The notes: generated by a model from the sequence alone, not told the origin. A DNA stretch of 64,000 bases from Thuidium tamariscinum (GCA_947034885.2 OX344753.2:4278001-4342000), one strand, 5' to 3'; shown: positions 1 to 10,864, numbered from the stretch's first letter. Made by a program: numbers and translations.

Positions 1-1267
1 TCATTGCAAGAAATGCCATCCATTTTCTATAGCATTTTGGAATTAGATAGTTTTTTTTAGAAGTACTATTTAATTAGAATACAAATTTTTTTTAATTTTA
101 AAATATGTCTAGTGTATACACCTTAAAGAAGAAGCTCCCTTACAAAGGAAAAGCTTACAAAAATTTTCTAAGTAGGAAAATTAGAAAGGTGCATGCATAA
201 TCTCATGAAAATCCCAAGTATACAACTTTTGTATTATATGCAAGGGTCATCAACATTAAAATAGCTTAGAAAATGGATTTTGTTAAAATTATATCAAATC
301 AAAAAGACCAAAAAGTTAGATAAAGGCCAAATTAAGAGAAATTTATAAGTAGAAAATGTTGCATTACATTTTAGAAAAAAACTCACAATATTTATAAAGA
401 ATTGAAACACCTATACATATTTTTTTTTAATCCATACAAAAAGATTTCTCCAGTTAAAATTCAATTTTTATTAAAAAAACAACTACAGAGTCAGGTAGCT
501 TAGCCTATGACACATGTATTTTAAGAACTCATATAATTAGGTTTTTAATGCTATTATTGTCCTCAAAAAATATTCATTTCATATATATAATTACATTTTT
601 GGATTCCTTGTTAAAAAGACTATAAGAACTTCCTACATAAAAGCAAATTATATACTTTGAGAATAGATTAAACTTCATTAAATCTAATTGTAATCAAGGC
701 CATATGATTTGGGAGTTGCATACTTGGAAAGTTGGAATGAAAATGGGCATATTAACATTTTAATTTGTAAAAAATAGGAAAAGTTATTTTTCTTGAATTT
801 GAAAATTGGCCATTTGGAAAGAGTTGATGGTGATGAGATTTCACCAAAAAATAAATCTTAGCATCATAAAAAATGTTCAAAAATTGCGTGCAATGGAAGT
901 GTTGTTTGGATGCATATAGAGGACATAAAATAATATATTTTTAAATTTGTTTGGTAGAAATATGTTTTTCTAATATGCTAATGCACCATGAAAATTTCAG
1001 CTTCGGATCATTAAATTTAGGGACTCCTAACGTAGTAAAAAAATCCTAAACCTCGATTTGTGACAAATTAAAAAAAAGGAATTTTAAGTATAAAATGATT
1101 TTTTTAATTTAAAAGAAATAAGGGATGTAAAAACCATCAAATTAGAGAGGTCCACTAATTATTTTATATTTTTAAATCTTTGAATTCAAAAGTTATAGCA
1201 GAAAAGAACAACTAACATCACTCCAATCGTGACAGAAAATAGGACTGGTGTTTTTTGCAATCACCCT
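1..1267 (-). mobile_element. Type B 4-bp-TSD family element (cut by window start)
   Basis: The first bases (TCATTGCAAGAAA) and the last (TTTTTTGCAATCACCC) form the inverted ends shared by the dispersed family in this window. The inside matches the type B copies at 16430, 26230, 50030 and 62165, including the stretch with a GTGACAAATTA core near 1060. The right boundary is supported because the sequence after 1267 matches 35643 onward, a paralogous place that lacks the element. There is no long reading frame, so it is non-autonomous. The 5' edge may lie just outside the window. Confidence 0.6.
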
Positions 1268-1737
1268 TAAGGATTTTAATGCACTTTAATTACTATTTAA
1301 ACACTATGTGAATAAATTATAAGTTTTCAAAGTTCAAAATGAAGTTGCACTATTGATTGTGACAAGGCTTTGATATTCTAATGATGCACATCTTTAGAAT
1401 AATTATTGTTTCTATTCAAGCTAGAATCTAGATGATTGTGATGGTTTCAAGTTTCTACATGATTGTGAATGCCAATTTATAGTCTCTAGATGATTTGGAT
1501 ATTTAGATGCATATAATGGTTTCTAAGATAGGTGACAATTTTAGGTATATACACCTCAAAAGCATAACTAATATAGAACTTTGTACATCATTATAATGTA
1601 ATTATTTATAATTACAGCCAACAACTACAAATTCAATTGATCTAAAATGTGCAACCTCTATTCATAAGAGCCTATAGTAAGGGTGCCAATTTTAGATACA
1701 TATGTTTTTGTATAGTGCCCAATAATTGTGTACTAAG
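1268..1737. repeat. Dispersed direct repeat, copy 1 (pair with 35643-36118)
   Basis: This stretch matches 35643-36118 in the same orientation, from CTTAAGGATTTTAATGCAC to CCCAATAATTGT..ACTAAG. It is non-coding. The second copy continues straight into sequence that resumes here only at 4663, which shows that 1738-4654 is an insertion. Confidence 0.7.
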
Positions 1738-4654
1738 CTGGGGGGGGGGAGATTAGCAGTGCAGTAGAAAATGGCAAGATATAATAAGTTGGGCCAATTT
1801 AATTTATTGAAGGTAAAATTTATACTTTTTGTAAATCTATCGTAGTATTGGTAATATATTCCTAGGGTGATTATTAAAAAAATAGGGTATAGGAAAAAGC
1901 CTTCATTTTGAATACAATAGAAAAAAAAATAGGGTGACAAAGTTTGGATCCCTTCAAAAGTACTTAGTAGGTTCAATTTTGTAATGAGGAATTAAAGGAG
2001 GTAGTTTGAAAAGTTATCTTCATTTTGAATTGAAATGAAGTGCCTAACCACAATGGAAAACTGAGAACCCAAGATTCCAAGTTGTCTTCTAGTTTGGGGT
2101 ATTCCTTATCTGGTGCATTCTACTTCATTAGGGTTGTACTGAATTCTAGTCTCCAATGATTATGGTGGTGGATTTTTTTTGGCTTAACCCTTGAAGGACG
2201 GATTGGTGGCCGCGGAAACCATGCATTTTGATACCGTGTGACATCACCTTCTTTGAAAAAGCCAAATATATGCATTGGAAGTCAAAGTACTATAGAAGAT
2301 CTTCCTTTTCCACCCCCAATACTAAGGATGAAAAGTTGCATTTTTGTCCTAAAAGGAAAGATTCTTTGTCATTCAACGGACATCAAACGTCCGCAATGTC
2401 GTTCAAGGGTTACTTGAAACAAAATTCTATTGCAGGGGTAAAATCACAAGAAGACCAACTATAAGTGCCGTGGCCAAACAAATATAGCACTACTCTAACA
2501 AACTAGTAGTCATTATGGTGATTTGATTGAACAACTACATAGTAGTGATAACTCTCATAATTGTTATTCGACCTCCTTTAATCTGTAAACGTTTGGATTC
2601 ATCTCCGGGATTGATGATTTCATAAAAATCATTATAAAGAGCTATTTGGAAGTCCATTTTGGAATTGAGATGCAAATAAAAGTTGTAGAGTTTGAGTTTC
2701 AGATTTTATCCATATGGTTAGATTTGTTAATGCTACCACCAATATTTTTCTATAAATTTTGAAAGGAAAATATTTAAATTCATTTTAAATTCAATTACAA
2801 GCAAAATATTGTCATTTTTTGAATAAATTTTGTTGGAATGGATTTGAAATTAAGTTCTCTTGACATGGTGATTTTTTGGAATTTTTATGTTCTTTGATTC
2901 TATGACCTCATTTTTGCAATTCTAAGTTTGAAGTTTGAACTAGAGTCAACTTAGGTCAACCACGTGATATACTTCCACATCTATAATTATAGGAAAATAG
3001 GTGCTCCAGTGACACCAAATCCAACCCTTAGATAGGACCACAACTTCATAAAGTATCTCTAAAAATTAGGATGACTTTCATCCAAGCTGCAAATAGAAAG
3101 AAATCTAGATTTCAATCTATACATCATCCAAAAATTGGACGTTGGAGCACTCAAGGGTTAATTTATGGAATTTTCTTCTAATAGAGTACCATCTCCTGGC
3201 TACACATATCTTATAGAATATGTGGCAAGAATGTATGGTAGGAATATTTGGTAGGAACATGTGGCAAGAATACGTTGGTGCTCACATTCCACAATGGTTG
3301 TGTTTGTAAATACAGTTTCTAATATACAAGCTATCTAAGTTTGTAGATTGTGTGTTTGAATGTGGGTTTTTTCTTTGAACTTGATATTGCAGTTGTTTTT
3401 GTTTGTCTATGATATGTTTGAAAGTGCTAGACTATTTATAAAAGGATTTCACAACACAGTTCCATATTGTAGTTATAAGTTTTGTTATGTTAGGATTTCT
3501 TTGGGGGGCAATCATGAAATTAAGTAACCCCTAAAGGTTTTTGACTATGTCTTCACCAAAATCGCTTCAAAACTGTCATTTCTTAGACAACTACCACATT
3601 TTAAGAAAAAAGTAACCATAGGATCTTTTAGAACTTAGGTTTAAGAAGATGTGAAAAAATTTCAGTAATTTTTGCCGTGTAGATTGCAAGAAATTAAAGT
3701 TTGAAGTGACATATTCCTGTGAGTCCTATGACCCTTTGGAATAAATTTTTTTTAAATTGAAAAAAATATGGATAATTTGAAGAGCAATGAGAATATTATG
3801 TCTCTTGAATTCAGACCTAAGAAATTTTTTCTCTAAATGTTATAAACAATGGAAAATACAATGAAAATAGCTCTTTTTTACTAATTTAGTAAAAATAGTA
3901 AAAAAATTCAAAAAATGAAAATAAAAAAATATTTTTTTTCCAAGTAAAGGTCTTTCTTTTCCAACAAATTTCATCTTTGGAAAAAATAAATTCTATTCTC
4001 TACACTTGTGCAAAGTCAACCACTTTGACAACATGTGGAGGTTGAACAACATAGTATTTTCAAAAAATCTCTTTGTGGTCTTGTGTAACTTTAGGTGAGG
4101 TCCTTGCATGCCAATTTTCAGCTCAAAATTTGCATTTTGGGTCAAAAATAGGACTAAAACTCCCCAAAATGACTAAAGTAGACACCCAATTGGGGGCAGT
4201 TTAAAAATAGTAAACTAATTTTGAAAAAATTGAAAAAATTACACAAAATGTAAAACTTTTGTAGGCACCTTCATTTTAAGTTTTAAGTCAAATGAACAAA
4301 AGATGCAAAAGTTATGAGCAAAAAACTACCTATTAAAGGTTAAGGGGACAAAAAAAGGACAAGTGTTTCTTGCAATCACCTGGTAGTGTGTGTTGTAATC
4401 CATATATCTTTTCGTATATGTAATGGATTGGAATGCGGGGATTGCACATGCTTGCTCTTGGAGTGTTTATGATCTTTGCAAAGTTCTATAATTATAAAAT
4501 ATATTAAAAAAATAAGGTGTTCAAAATACACACATGTAGCTTTTTTCTACTTATAGGGAAGGGAAAAAAATTTGGAAGGAGATAAATACCCCCGTATTAA
4601 ATACCCGTTTATCACATGTAGTTATAAAACTATATAGGGTATAAACCCCCTGAG
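1738..4654. mobile_element. ~2.9-kb non-autonomous element with 8-bp TSD (hAT-like)
   Basis: GTACTAAG occurs at 1730-1737 and again at 4655-4662. The paralogous locus near 36105-36125 is uninterrupted, with one TACTAAG followed directly by the sequence found here after 4662. The interval is therefore an insertion with an 8-bp target duplication. Its ends are CTGGGGGGGGG and CCCCCTGAG, giving short imperfect inverted ends. An 8-bp duplication and CAGGGG-like ends are typical of hAT transposons, but no transposase can be read. The longest frame (78 codons near 2228) is unconvincing. A type C element sits inside at about 3712-4380. Confidence 0.6.
3712..4380 (+). mobile_element. Type C element, 5'-truncated
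   Basis: The sequence matches the complete type C copy at 20140-20865 from the GTGAGTCCTATGACC region to the terminal GGACAAGTGTTTCTTGCAATCACC. The 5' inverted end is missing; what precedes it is a different dispersed repeat whose inverted copy lies near 55080-55260. Confidence 0.65.
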
Positions 4655-4662
4655 GTACTAAG

Positions 4663-5529
4663 AGAATTTGAAATTTTATTTTGAGTCCCTACAAAATCTA
4701 AACAAACTTTATATACTTTAATGATTGGATCCATACTTAAATGCTTATTTTGATCACTTTAGGCATTATTACTACAATAGCATTGTTTTTGTAGTGTAAT
4801 CTAGGCATTTTTGTTTGAGTTTTGAGTCATAATTTTGAAAATGATTAGGGTCTTAGATTAGGAATTTGAAAATTGAAAGCCCAAATCTTGATTCTTTTAG
4901 TTTGTATTTTTGGACACTTTATAAATTCATTTTAAAATTTTAAAATAGTGATTAAAGGTCTTTTACACTTTTAATTTCGAAATCTAAAATTCATATTTGC
5001 ACAATTGTATCTACGGTCAATTTACAACAACAACAATTTGCAAAAAATTATTGTAAGATAATCACAACAATAAATGTCCCTAAAAGTATCCAAACATAAT
5101 TCATGATAATAAATTATAATATTTACAGTAGATTTTGTTGGCAACTAAAAAAGATTATTAAATGATTTCTTCAGGTTGTACTTTAAACATTATATGAATA
5201 ACATTAATTTCTAAAGTATTCAATGAAGATGTACATACAAAACTGACTTAAAAATTTTCATGTTTAAAAACAAAAATCCACTCATTCTATTGGGGTTGAT
5301 TTTGCAATAGATCAATCTTGCAACATGTTATCTTAAATAAGGTAACATTCAACATCAAAAAACATCTAAGGATGCTTTATTACTATTAAATTGTTGTATT
5401 TTTGTTGTATTTTATTTGCAATAGGAAGTGGATTCTAGGTTCTTATCTAGAGCATATAATTTGGAGACACCATGTGGATGAATTATAAGTTTTAAGTGCT
5501 TGTTTTAATTGTAAATATTCAATAATTAT
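4663..5529. other. AT-rich non-coding stretch
   Basis: The first ~90 bases (to about 4755) continue the dispersed repeat shared with 36119-36215. The rest is AT-rich with no convincing gene, RNA or defined element seen. Confidence 0.5.
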
Positions 5530-6263
5530 GGGTGAATGCAAGAAGCACTTGTACTATTTGTTGCGTTTTACTACAGTACTCATGACTTTTTTTGGAGTAC
5601 TTTAAAATTTGAAAAAAAATTTGAAAAAAATTTGAAAAATATGAATAATGTATAGACCTCTAAGATGAAGGTTTTCACCAAAGGAAATTGATAGAAAAAT
5701 TCTCTAAGTAGGAGAATTTAAAAAGTGCCAAACCTCAAGAAAATACATACCTTCATGGTTTAATTCGGGAAAAATAGAAAAAATAAGTAAATACAAAAAA
5801 TGAAAAGTGGCCATTTGCGACAACTCTATGGAGATGGTCATCGACCAAAAAAAACACCAAAATAATCTTTTATATGTTTCAAAATTCAAGCAGAAAGAAG
5901 CTCACTTCGTAGACTTCCACACCACATAAAAATAACTTTTTTCAAAATCCCTCACGTGGAGTGATGTAAAATTACTAGAAGACCATCTCATCCAAATTTC
6001 ATCTCAAAATCATTAAGAAAAGGTACTCCTTAGTACTAAAAACCTCCAAATTGGCATTTGTGACATTTAATCACTAGTACTATTTTAGTATTAAATTATT
6101 TTTGAAAATTATGAAAAAATTATGTAAGGTGTATGATAGTCATGAGTACCTTCTCTAGAAATCTTGAGTCATTTCGAGCAAAAATGAAAAAGTTATGGCC
6201 AAAAAACAGATCAGCATTTAGGTGGTGACGGGTCGAAGGTACAAGTGTTTCTTGCATTTACCC
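5530..6263 (+). mobile_element. Type A/D element, complete
   Basis: It begins GGGTGAATGCAAGAAGCACT and ends GTTTCTTGCATTTACCC, and matches 28432-29164 across its length. The internal sequence is shared with type A copies (the box with CATGACTTTTT and GGAGTACTTTA). Flanks are TTAT and ATAT, so a 4-bp duplication is not exact here. A 61-codon minus-strand frame inside has no support as a gene. Confidence 0.75.
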
Positions 6264-6904
6264 ATATCCAATTTATACTATCATATCAAAAAGAGTACAT
6301 TTTAGATACAAAAATGGTGTGATCAATTTTGCAATAGGGTTGTAGTTAATACTGGAACTACAAGAAAAGGCCTTCAAGACTCAAATTGTGCAAAATAACA
6401 AAACCTATCCAAATAACAAATCAACACTCTTTAGAAAAAAAATATAGACATTTGAGAGAGCTAAGACATGTCATTCCAATGGTCCAATACATGAAATTAA
6501 AAAATTATAAATTGCAATATTTTAAAATTAAATTAAATTAAAATTCACAATTTCATATGACACTTGAGCTAGGCAATCACATGGTACATGAATGTTTTAA
6601 TTTTTTTTTAAATAATTTTAATTTTAATTTTCTGATCTATTTGAAAAATACAACAAATTTGGATATTTGAATATTTGCACATCTAACCAACAAAGAAACA
6701 ATTCTATAAAAAGTTCTAATTTTCTCTAATGTTTTCCATTGTATGAAGATGACCAAACCAACAAATTTTGCTAATTCAATCATTGTTTTCTAGCAGCATA
6801 GGTTTGGTTGCCTTAACCTTTGAGGTCCCAAGGTCATTTTGCCCAAAGTAAAAGTATTTACAAAATCCTTTTCAAATCACCAATTTAAGTAGACATCTAA
6901 GTAG
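6264..6904. other. AT-rich stretch without recognised features
   Basis: I see no gene, RNA or defined element here. Base composition starts to become less AT-rich near 6780 as the B3-gene relic approaches. Confidence 0.4.
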
Positions 6905-7250
6905 GTAGATGCAGTTTAACCTACCCTCCTGTTGCACACAACTCGCATGAGTTAGAATTTCCACTTTAGAAGTAATCGGGAGCATGTTGAAAACCTTTTG
7001 TTCCCTCCGATCGAGAAAGGCTTAGGGGCATTTTACACTATGGCCGTCCAAGTCGAGAGGCCATCAATTCCACTAATCAGATTTGAGAAACCATGATTTT
7101 CACCAATCAGATTTGAGAAAACCATGGCCTCTTGACTTGGACGGCCATAGTGTGAAACACCCCTTAGACTGCGCCATCAGTGATTGACTTTTCATGTGTG
7201 TTGTTCCCGGTTTGTATTCTTTGTCCCTCCTCGCCTGCCTGGAGTTTTGT
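6905..7250 (+). pseudogene. B3-gene relic: intron 4 and start of exon 5
   Basis: Read on the plus strand, this matches the reverse complement of the middle relic (about 30600-30785). It holds intron-4 sequence with the ATCGGGAGCATGTTGAAAA and CATCAGTGATTGAC stretches, followed by GTCCCTCCTCGCCTGCCTGGAG, which leads into exon 5 in the other copies. Exon 5 then appears deleted and degenerate (GTACAAAACGAATAGTGGAC). A 139-bp MITE interrupts it at 7025-7163. It is a fourth, very short copy of the B3 locus, lying outside the left arm. Confidence 0.6.
7025..7163. mobile_element. Tourist-type MITE with TTA target duplication
   Basis: This 139-bp element folds back on itself. It starts GGGGCATTTTACACTATGG and its reverse complement starts GGGGTGTTTCACACTATGG, with inverted arms of about 45 bp. 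TTA is duplicated at 7022-7024 and 7164-7166 inside CTTAG. The middle relic carries the empty site (GGCTTAAACTG on its minus strand). A TTA duplication inside CTTAG is the known preference of PIF/Harbinger (Tourist) elements. It has no coding capacity. Confidence 0.8.
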
Positions 7251-7870
7251 ACAAAACGAATAGTGGACAGAAAATGAACTAAAACATTCATCCAAACTTT
7301 AGATGAGTTCATCGCTTGAGAAGTACTGTTCACCTTCTTGGAAGCGTGACGTTCTGTATTCCATCGTTGTTGTTTTGTAATAGAGTTTTTCGATTGTCGT
7401 CGGTGCAAGAAGAGATCGATGCTTGTGTTTGCTTGTTGTTTGTATGTGATGTCGTTTGCATGTTAAGCATGTGAAACAAAAGGTTATGGGCCGTATTTGC
7501 ACTGATTTGCATACTCTTTTGCTTCTTTCATTGTGTTTGCTGCGCCATCTTTTCAGGCTGCTTTTCTGCAAGGCAAAATTGATTCGACTTCGGAGATTCC
7601 TCCTGTCACAACTCCTCCATTACCTAGTTCACCTGCTTACTCTCGTGTTTCTCGGCTTCCTCCTGCTCCGGTTGCATTCATGCGTGCTTTTCATTCTTTG
7701 TCAGTTTCTTCCGCATTTGGTGGTTTGGCCCGTAAGGTTGGAGCCTAAGTAGATTAGCATAGTCGAGGTTACAGAGTGATTAGAGCAATCACATTGACTG
7801 AGTAGAAGTATTTATATGCTATTTGAATTTCTTTTTCTAATCTTCTTGATTTTCTTGAACTCACTTTTCT
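7251..7870. other. Moderate-GC stretch of unknown origin
   Basis: Base composition is nearer to genic DNA than the surroundings. One plus-strand frame (7533-7748) reads as a Pro/Ser/Ala-rich segment ending RKVGA, preceded by a possible acceptor (CATCTTTTCAG) near 7554. I cannot match it to a family. It may be leader sequence of the decayed copia element downstream or a captured exon. Confidence 0.3.
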
Positions 7871-8173
7871 ATGAGCTTTCTCGATTGTCCTCATTTAGAT
7901 TGCGAACACTGTAGAGATTTAGGTGTCGAGTGTAGTACATACTCTTTTTACAGTGTTAAGGAACGCATCCAACAACTCATTGTTCATTTTTCAAGATTTT
8001 CGTACAAGGATTTTTCCTTCGATGAGCTGATTTTCCCATGGCATTTAGCTGTTGAGAGAGGACAGTGGACCAGTGAGTGTTCTGATATTTTAGATTTCCT
8101 ATTATCTCAAGTTGCTAAACAGCAGGCATTGCAAAGCGAGAAAAATTACTACAATTGCATTAATTGCATCTGA
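7871..8173 (+). CDS. Hypothetical 100-residue protein with Cys-rich N terminus
   Basis: The frame starts MSFLDCPHLDCEHC and runs to a TGA at 8171-8173. The first 22 residues hold four cysteines and two histidines (C6, H8, C11, H13, C14, C21), which could bind a metal, followed by a helical-looking segment with KERIQQLIVHFSRF and a region rich in aromatic and acidic residues. I do not recognise a family. It ends 18 bp before the copia gag start, so it may belong to that element or be a captured host exon. The ATG is the first in frame; no promoter was identified. Codon use looks more gene-like than that of the flanking AT-rich DNA. Confidence 0.35.
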   Translation: MSFLDCPHLDCEHCRDLGVECSTYSFYSVKERIQQLIVHFSRFSYKDFSFDELIFPWHLAVERGQWTSECSDILDFLLSQVAKQQALQSEKNYYNCINCI

Positions 8174-8191
8174 TTCTTGATCAAGCTCTGG

Positions 8192-8515
8192 ATGGCTTCG
8201 GATCGGGATTTACACGGCATAGAGCGATTCGATGGCACTGACTTCCCAGCGTGGAAGTTTCAGATCGTCATAATTCTTCTTAAGGCCAAACGTTCGCTTA
8301 CTTCGGATCACAGAAGGAGATGAGAGACAACCTCCTGCAACAGATGAACGTGCTCTTCACGATTGGCTTGATAAAGATTCGCAAGCAATCAGGATTATCA
8401 TGTCTTCCATAGAAAGGCGCCTGCACAAGCCACTATGCATCACTCGTATTGCTGCTGCTGCTTGTTGGGAGCGTTTGCGTGAGTTATATGATACTAAATC
8501 CGATGCTGATCTAGT
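8192..8515 (+). pseudogene. Ty1/copia gag fragment (frameshifted)
   Basis: The frame opens MASDRDLHGIERFDGTDF, followed by PAWKFQI, the start of the copia-type gag domain (UBN2/Retrotran_gag_2: F.G.NF..W). It hits a stop near 8318. In another frame the domain continues with ITEGDERQPPATDERALHDW, DKDSQAIRIIMSSIE and a CWERLRELYDTKSDADL stretch, which matches the usual W..L...Y..KS motif. A single-base shift near 8310 therefore breaks the gene. It is cut at 8515, where a type A element fragment begins. No LTR, primer-binding site, protease, integrase or reverse transcriptase was seen. Confidence 0.8.
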
Positions 8516-8618
8516 CATATTTTTCAAATTGATCAAAAGTTAGTTTCTAGTTTTATAGTGTTCTAAGAAAAATCATGAAAATGCAACAAATAGTACAAGT
8601 GATTCTTGCAATTATCCT
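8516..8618 (+). mobile_element. Type A element, 3' end only
   Basis: It matches the last ~100 bases of the type A copies, ending CAACAAATAGTACAAGTG and then TTCTTGCAATTATCC. It directly abuts the truncated copia gag. Confidence 0.6.
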
Positions 8619-8999
8619 CCATAATCACTCAATGAAGTGGCTTTTGAATTGAAGCTAGTTACCTTAAGTTCAATCATTAGAGTGCTTCTGTTTTTTGTGT
8701 GAATAAATTAAAAACAAACAAACAAATAAAACTCTAGTGATTCAACTAGCTTCAATTGAAAATACATTCTTAAACATTTAGGATTCTAAGTGGAGTAACT
8801 TTGTTAATCAACTTAGAGTCCTAAATATTTAAGAAATTGTTTTGGTGATTATTAATAATTATCTTCATTGTTGAATGGATATTGTTGGAGACACTTTTTC
8901 TTCAAGCAGCATACACTCATATAGAAGGTCCCCATTCATCTATGGCAATGAGCTATTTTTTCATCCAATTGAATAGATAAAAAATCCTATAAATTGTCC
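8619..8999. repeat. Dispersed repeat copies
   Basis: About 8640-8880 matches 39225-39465 in direct orientation (shared AATCAACTTAGAGTCCT and GTGATTATTAATAAT). About 8880-8995 matches 49680-49800 (shared AGAAGGTCCCCATTCATC). No gene is seen. Confidence 0.55.
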
Positions 9000-9156
9000 T
9001 ATTTTGAAAAAACTATAGAATGTGTAAAACTTTTTTGTTTACCTTCATTCCGAATTTCAAGTCAAAGAAACAAAAACTACAAAAGTTATGAGCAAAAGAC
9101 TACTTGTTGGAGGTCAAGGGGACAGAAAAAAGGACAAGTGTTTCTTGCAATCACCC
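9000..9156 (+). mobile_element. Type C element, 3' fragment
   Basis: It matches the final ~160 bases of type C copies, including AGTTATGAGCAAAA and the terminal GACAAGTGTTTCTTGCAATCACCC. Confidence 0.65.
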
Positions 9157-9253
9157 ACATTTGGTCATGTTTGTAAGAAAAAATCAATTATAAAATAATC
9201 TCAAGCTTTCAACTAGTGTTTTTTTTTTAAATTGCCAGTTAATTAACATAAGA

Positions 9254-9387
9254 AGATTATTTGGGTTTACTACGTAGTGAACTTACTACTATTACCACAT
9301 TCAAAGTGGTAAAATCAGTATAATTACCACTTACAAAGTGGTAATGGTACAGTAGCGAGTTTACCATTTGGTAAACCCAAATAATCT
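9254..9387. mobile_element. Small foldback MITE at the edge of the left arm
   Basis: The 134-bp sequence begins AGATTATTTGGGTTTAC and ends with the reverse complement of the same 17 bases. It contains a nested palindromic section with repeated ACAAAGTGGTAA-like words. It lies about 15 bp outside the point where homology with the right arm begins, and no copy exists beside the right arm. Its target duplication is unclear. Confidence 0.6.
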
Positions 9388-9549
9388 GCCTGTGTAACTT
9401 CAGTGTCAGTTATTGTTGGGCCTGTTCAATTCTTCTGCCCGGGCGGGCCAGCCTCAAGTCCACTCTCTTCGATCTTCGACGCTAAGCTCACAAGGCTCCT
9501 GAGTTTGAGACTCGGGCATTACAACAGAGCACTGTGAAACTGACAATCA

Positions 9550-10270
9550 TGGGACGATGGTCAACCGACACGAGTCAAAGCCTTGCGCAAGAAGTTCAAC
9601 GCTGACGAGTTGAATGAAATGGATTTCAGGTTCTTGAAAATTCTGAGCAGTTTATTGTTTTCGGTTGATTTAAACTTTTGAACAATAGAGTTTCCTTTCT
9701 GCAACTACTAGTTACGCTTGAAGATCTGAGATTCTAAATCTGCATCTGTTGTTTTTGCCATGCCAGAGCTTACCTTGCGTCAGGTTCATCGGAAGAACTG
9801 GATGATGACGAAGATGAAAGCCCAAGCAGTGGCCGGAAACAGGGGATGCGTCCGATCCAATGTAGAATTGAAGGAGCTAACTCGAAAAAGGACAAGTATC
9901 GCTCATTACTGCTCGGTGATTCTACTTAGGAGGTGGAACTTCCTGGGCAGAAGAAGAAGAAAAAAGGGGACGTGGATATGGAGGTGACTTTCCACACGGG
10001 ATTGACTTAATTGAGTGACTGAGAAACTAATGCAGAAAAAGGAGGCCGAGAAACGTGGTCATGAGACGTACTGTTTGGGAGGCTAATTTGCGCAAGAAGA
10101 AAGAGAAAAAATCACGGAGAAAACGAAGCAAAAACGCCAAGTCTGGTGACGATGATGATTCTGAAGAGGAGGTTTCCAGTTCCCGCACGGCCGCACGGGC
10201 CAGGGAGAGGCAGATCCGTTTTTCACGCATGATGATATTAGTTTCGATGGTCCATTTTTGTGAAGGTATC
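9550..10270 (+). pseudogene. ESF1: ESF1 homologue relic, middle part
   Basis: Exon 9550-9629 reads WDDGQPTRVKALRKKF, then NADELNEMDF. It joins in phase 2 across a GT-AG intron (9630-9766) to exon 9767 onward, reading RAYLASGSSEELDDDEDE and KKDKYRSLLLGDST. This is the conserved core of ESF1, the nucleolar protein needed for 18S rRNA maturation. A stop at 9927 interrupts it. In shifted frames, DMEVTFHTGL, TVWEANLRKKKEKKSRRK and ADPFFTHDD follow in the order of the family. The N-terminal part and the C-terminal DPRF domain are absent, so it is a pseudogene. The right arm keeps the C-terminal part instead. Confidence 0.85.
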
Positions 10271-10286
10271 AAGTGAACGTTGTTTG

Positions 10287-10864
10287 GGTTCCTGGAGACT
10301 CTACAGCATGCAGTGGAATCCTTTGTCTTGGTAGACGAAGCATTAAGACTGGCCGGTGTGCAAGCGTAAGTCGACTCAATTGACATGACGCTATTTGGGC
10401 CCTCTTTCAGAATGCACGTTCACGAGGTCGGATTTGCCTTGAATAGTGGTCCTGGACTCACTCTTTCAAGGTGATTATATTCTTGATTTAACTACACTTC
10501 TCACGCGGGGCCAAATGCAAGGCAGCTAGCTATATATCATCCATGATTCATGATTCACTCCAGCGTTCGTGTCAAAGTTTGCAATTGTTTTGGAATGAGC
10601 CTCATTCAGATGTTGCATTGGTGAATATTCTAATCACGAGGAGGTTGAGCGGGACTTGTTTTCGAGAATCACTGAGGGAGTTGCAAGTAAGCTTGAGTTG
10701 ATTTCGGTGTTGCGTTGGTTTTGGTGCATTGAGAATACTGACGCGTATCCCACAGGGCACAGGACTGGTTGCTTCTACCAGCAAGACTTCGACAGAGGGC
10801 GGTGGTCTAGTATCCCCGTCTGGTATGCGTCCCCGAAAGGACTGTACCCATGGAACATTAAGTG
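10287..10864 (+). other. Unidentified conserved segment, possible gene relic
   Basis: This is shared with the right arm (about 60795-61385, minus strand). One reading joins possible exons: one ending at a GTAAGTCG donor near 10366 (frame FLETLQHAVESFVLVDEA), AATGCACG..TCTTTCAAG between an acceptor near 10411 and a donor near 10470, one from about 10610 to a GTAAGC donor near 10687, and a last one after an acceptor near 10756 ending PKGLYPWNIK at 10864. I cannot assign the protein. The two copies differ by frame-changing indels, so at least one is decayed. Confidence 0.35.

Noticed and set aside
3681-3711. GATTGCAAGAAAT as the 5' end of a type C element
   Set aside because: The word belongs to another dispersed repeat whose inverted copy is at 55080-55260; type C similarity starts only at ~3712.
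7251-7760. LTR of the copia element
   Set aside because: No matching second LTR, TG..CA ends or tRNA primer site was found in the window.
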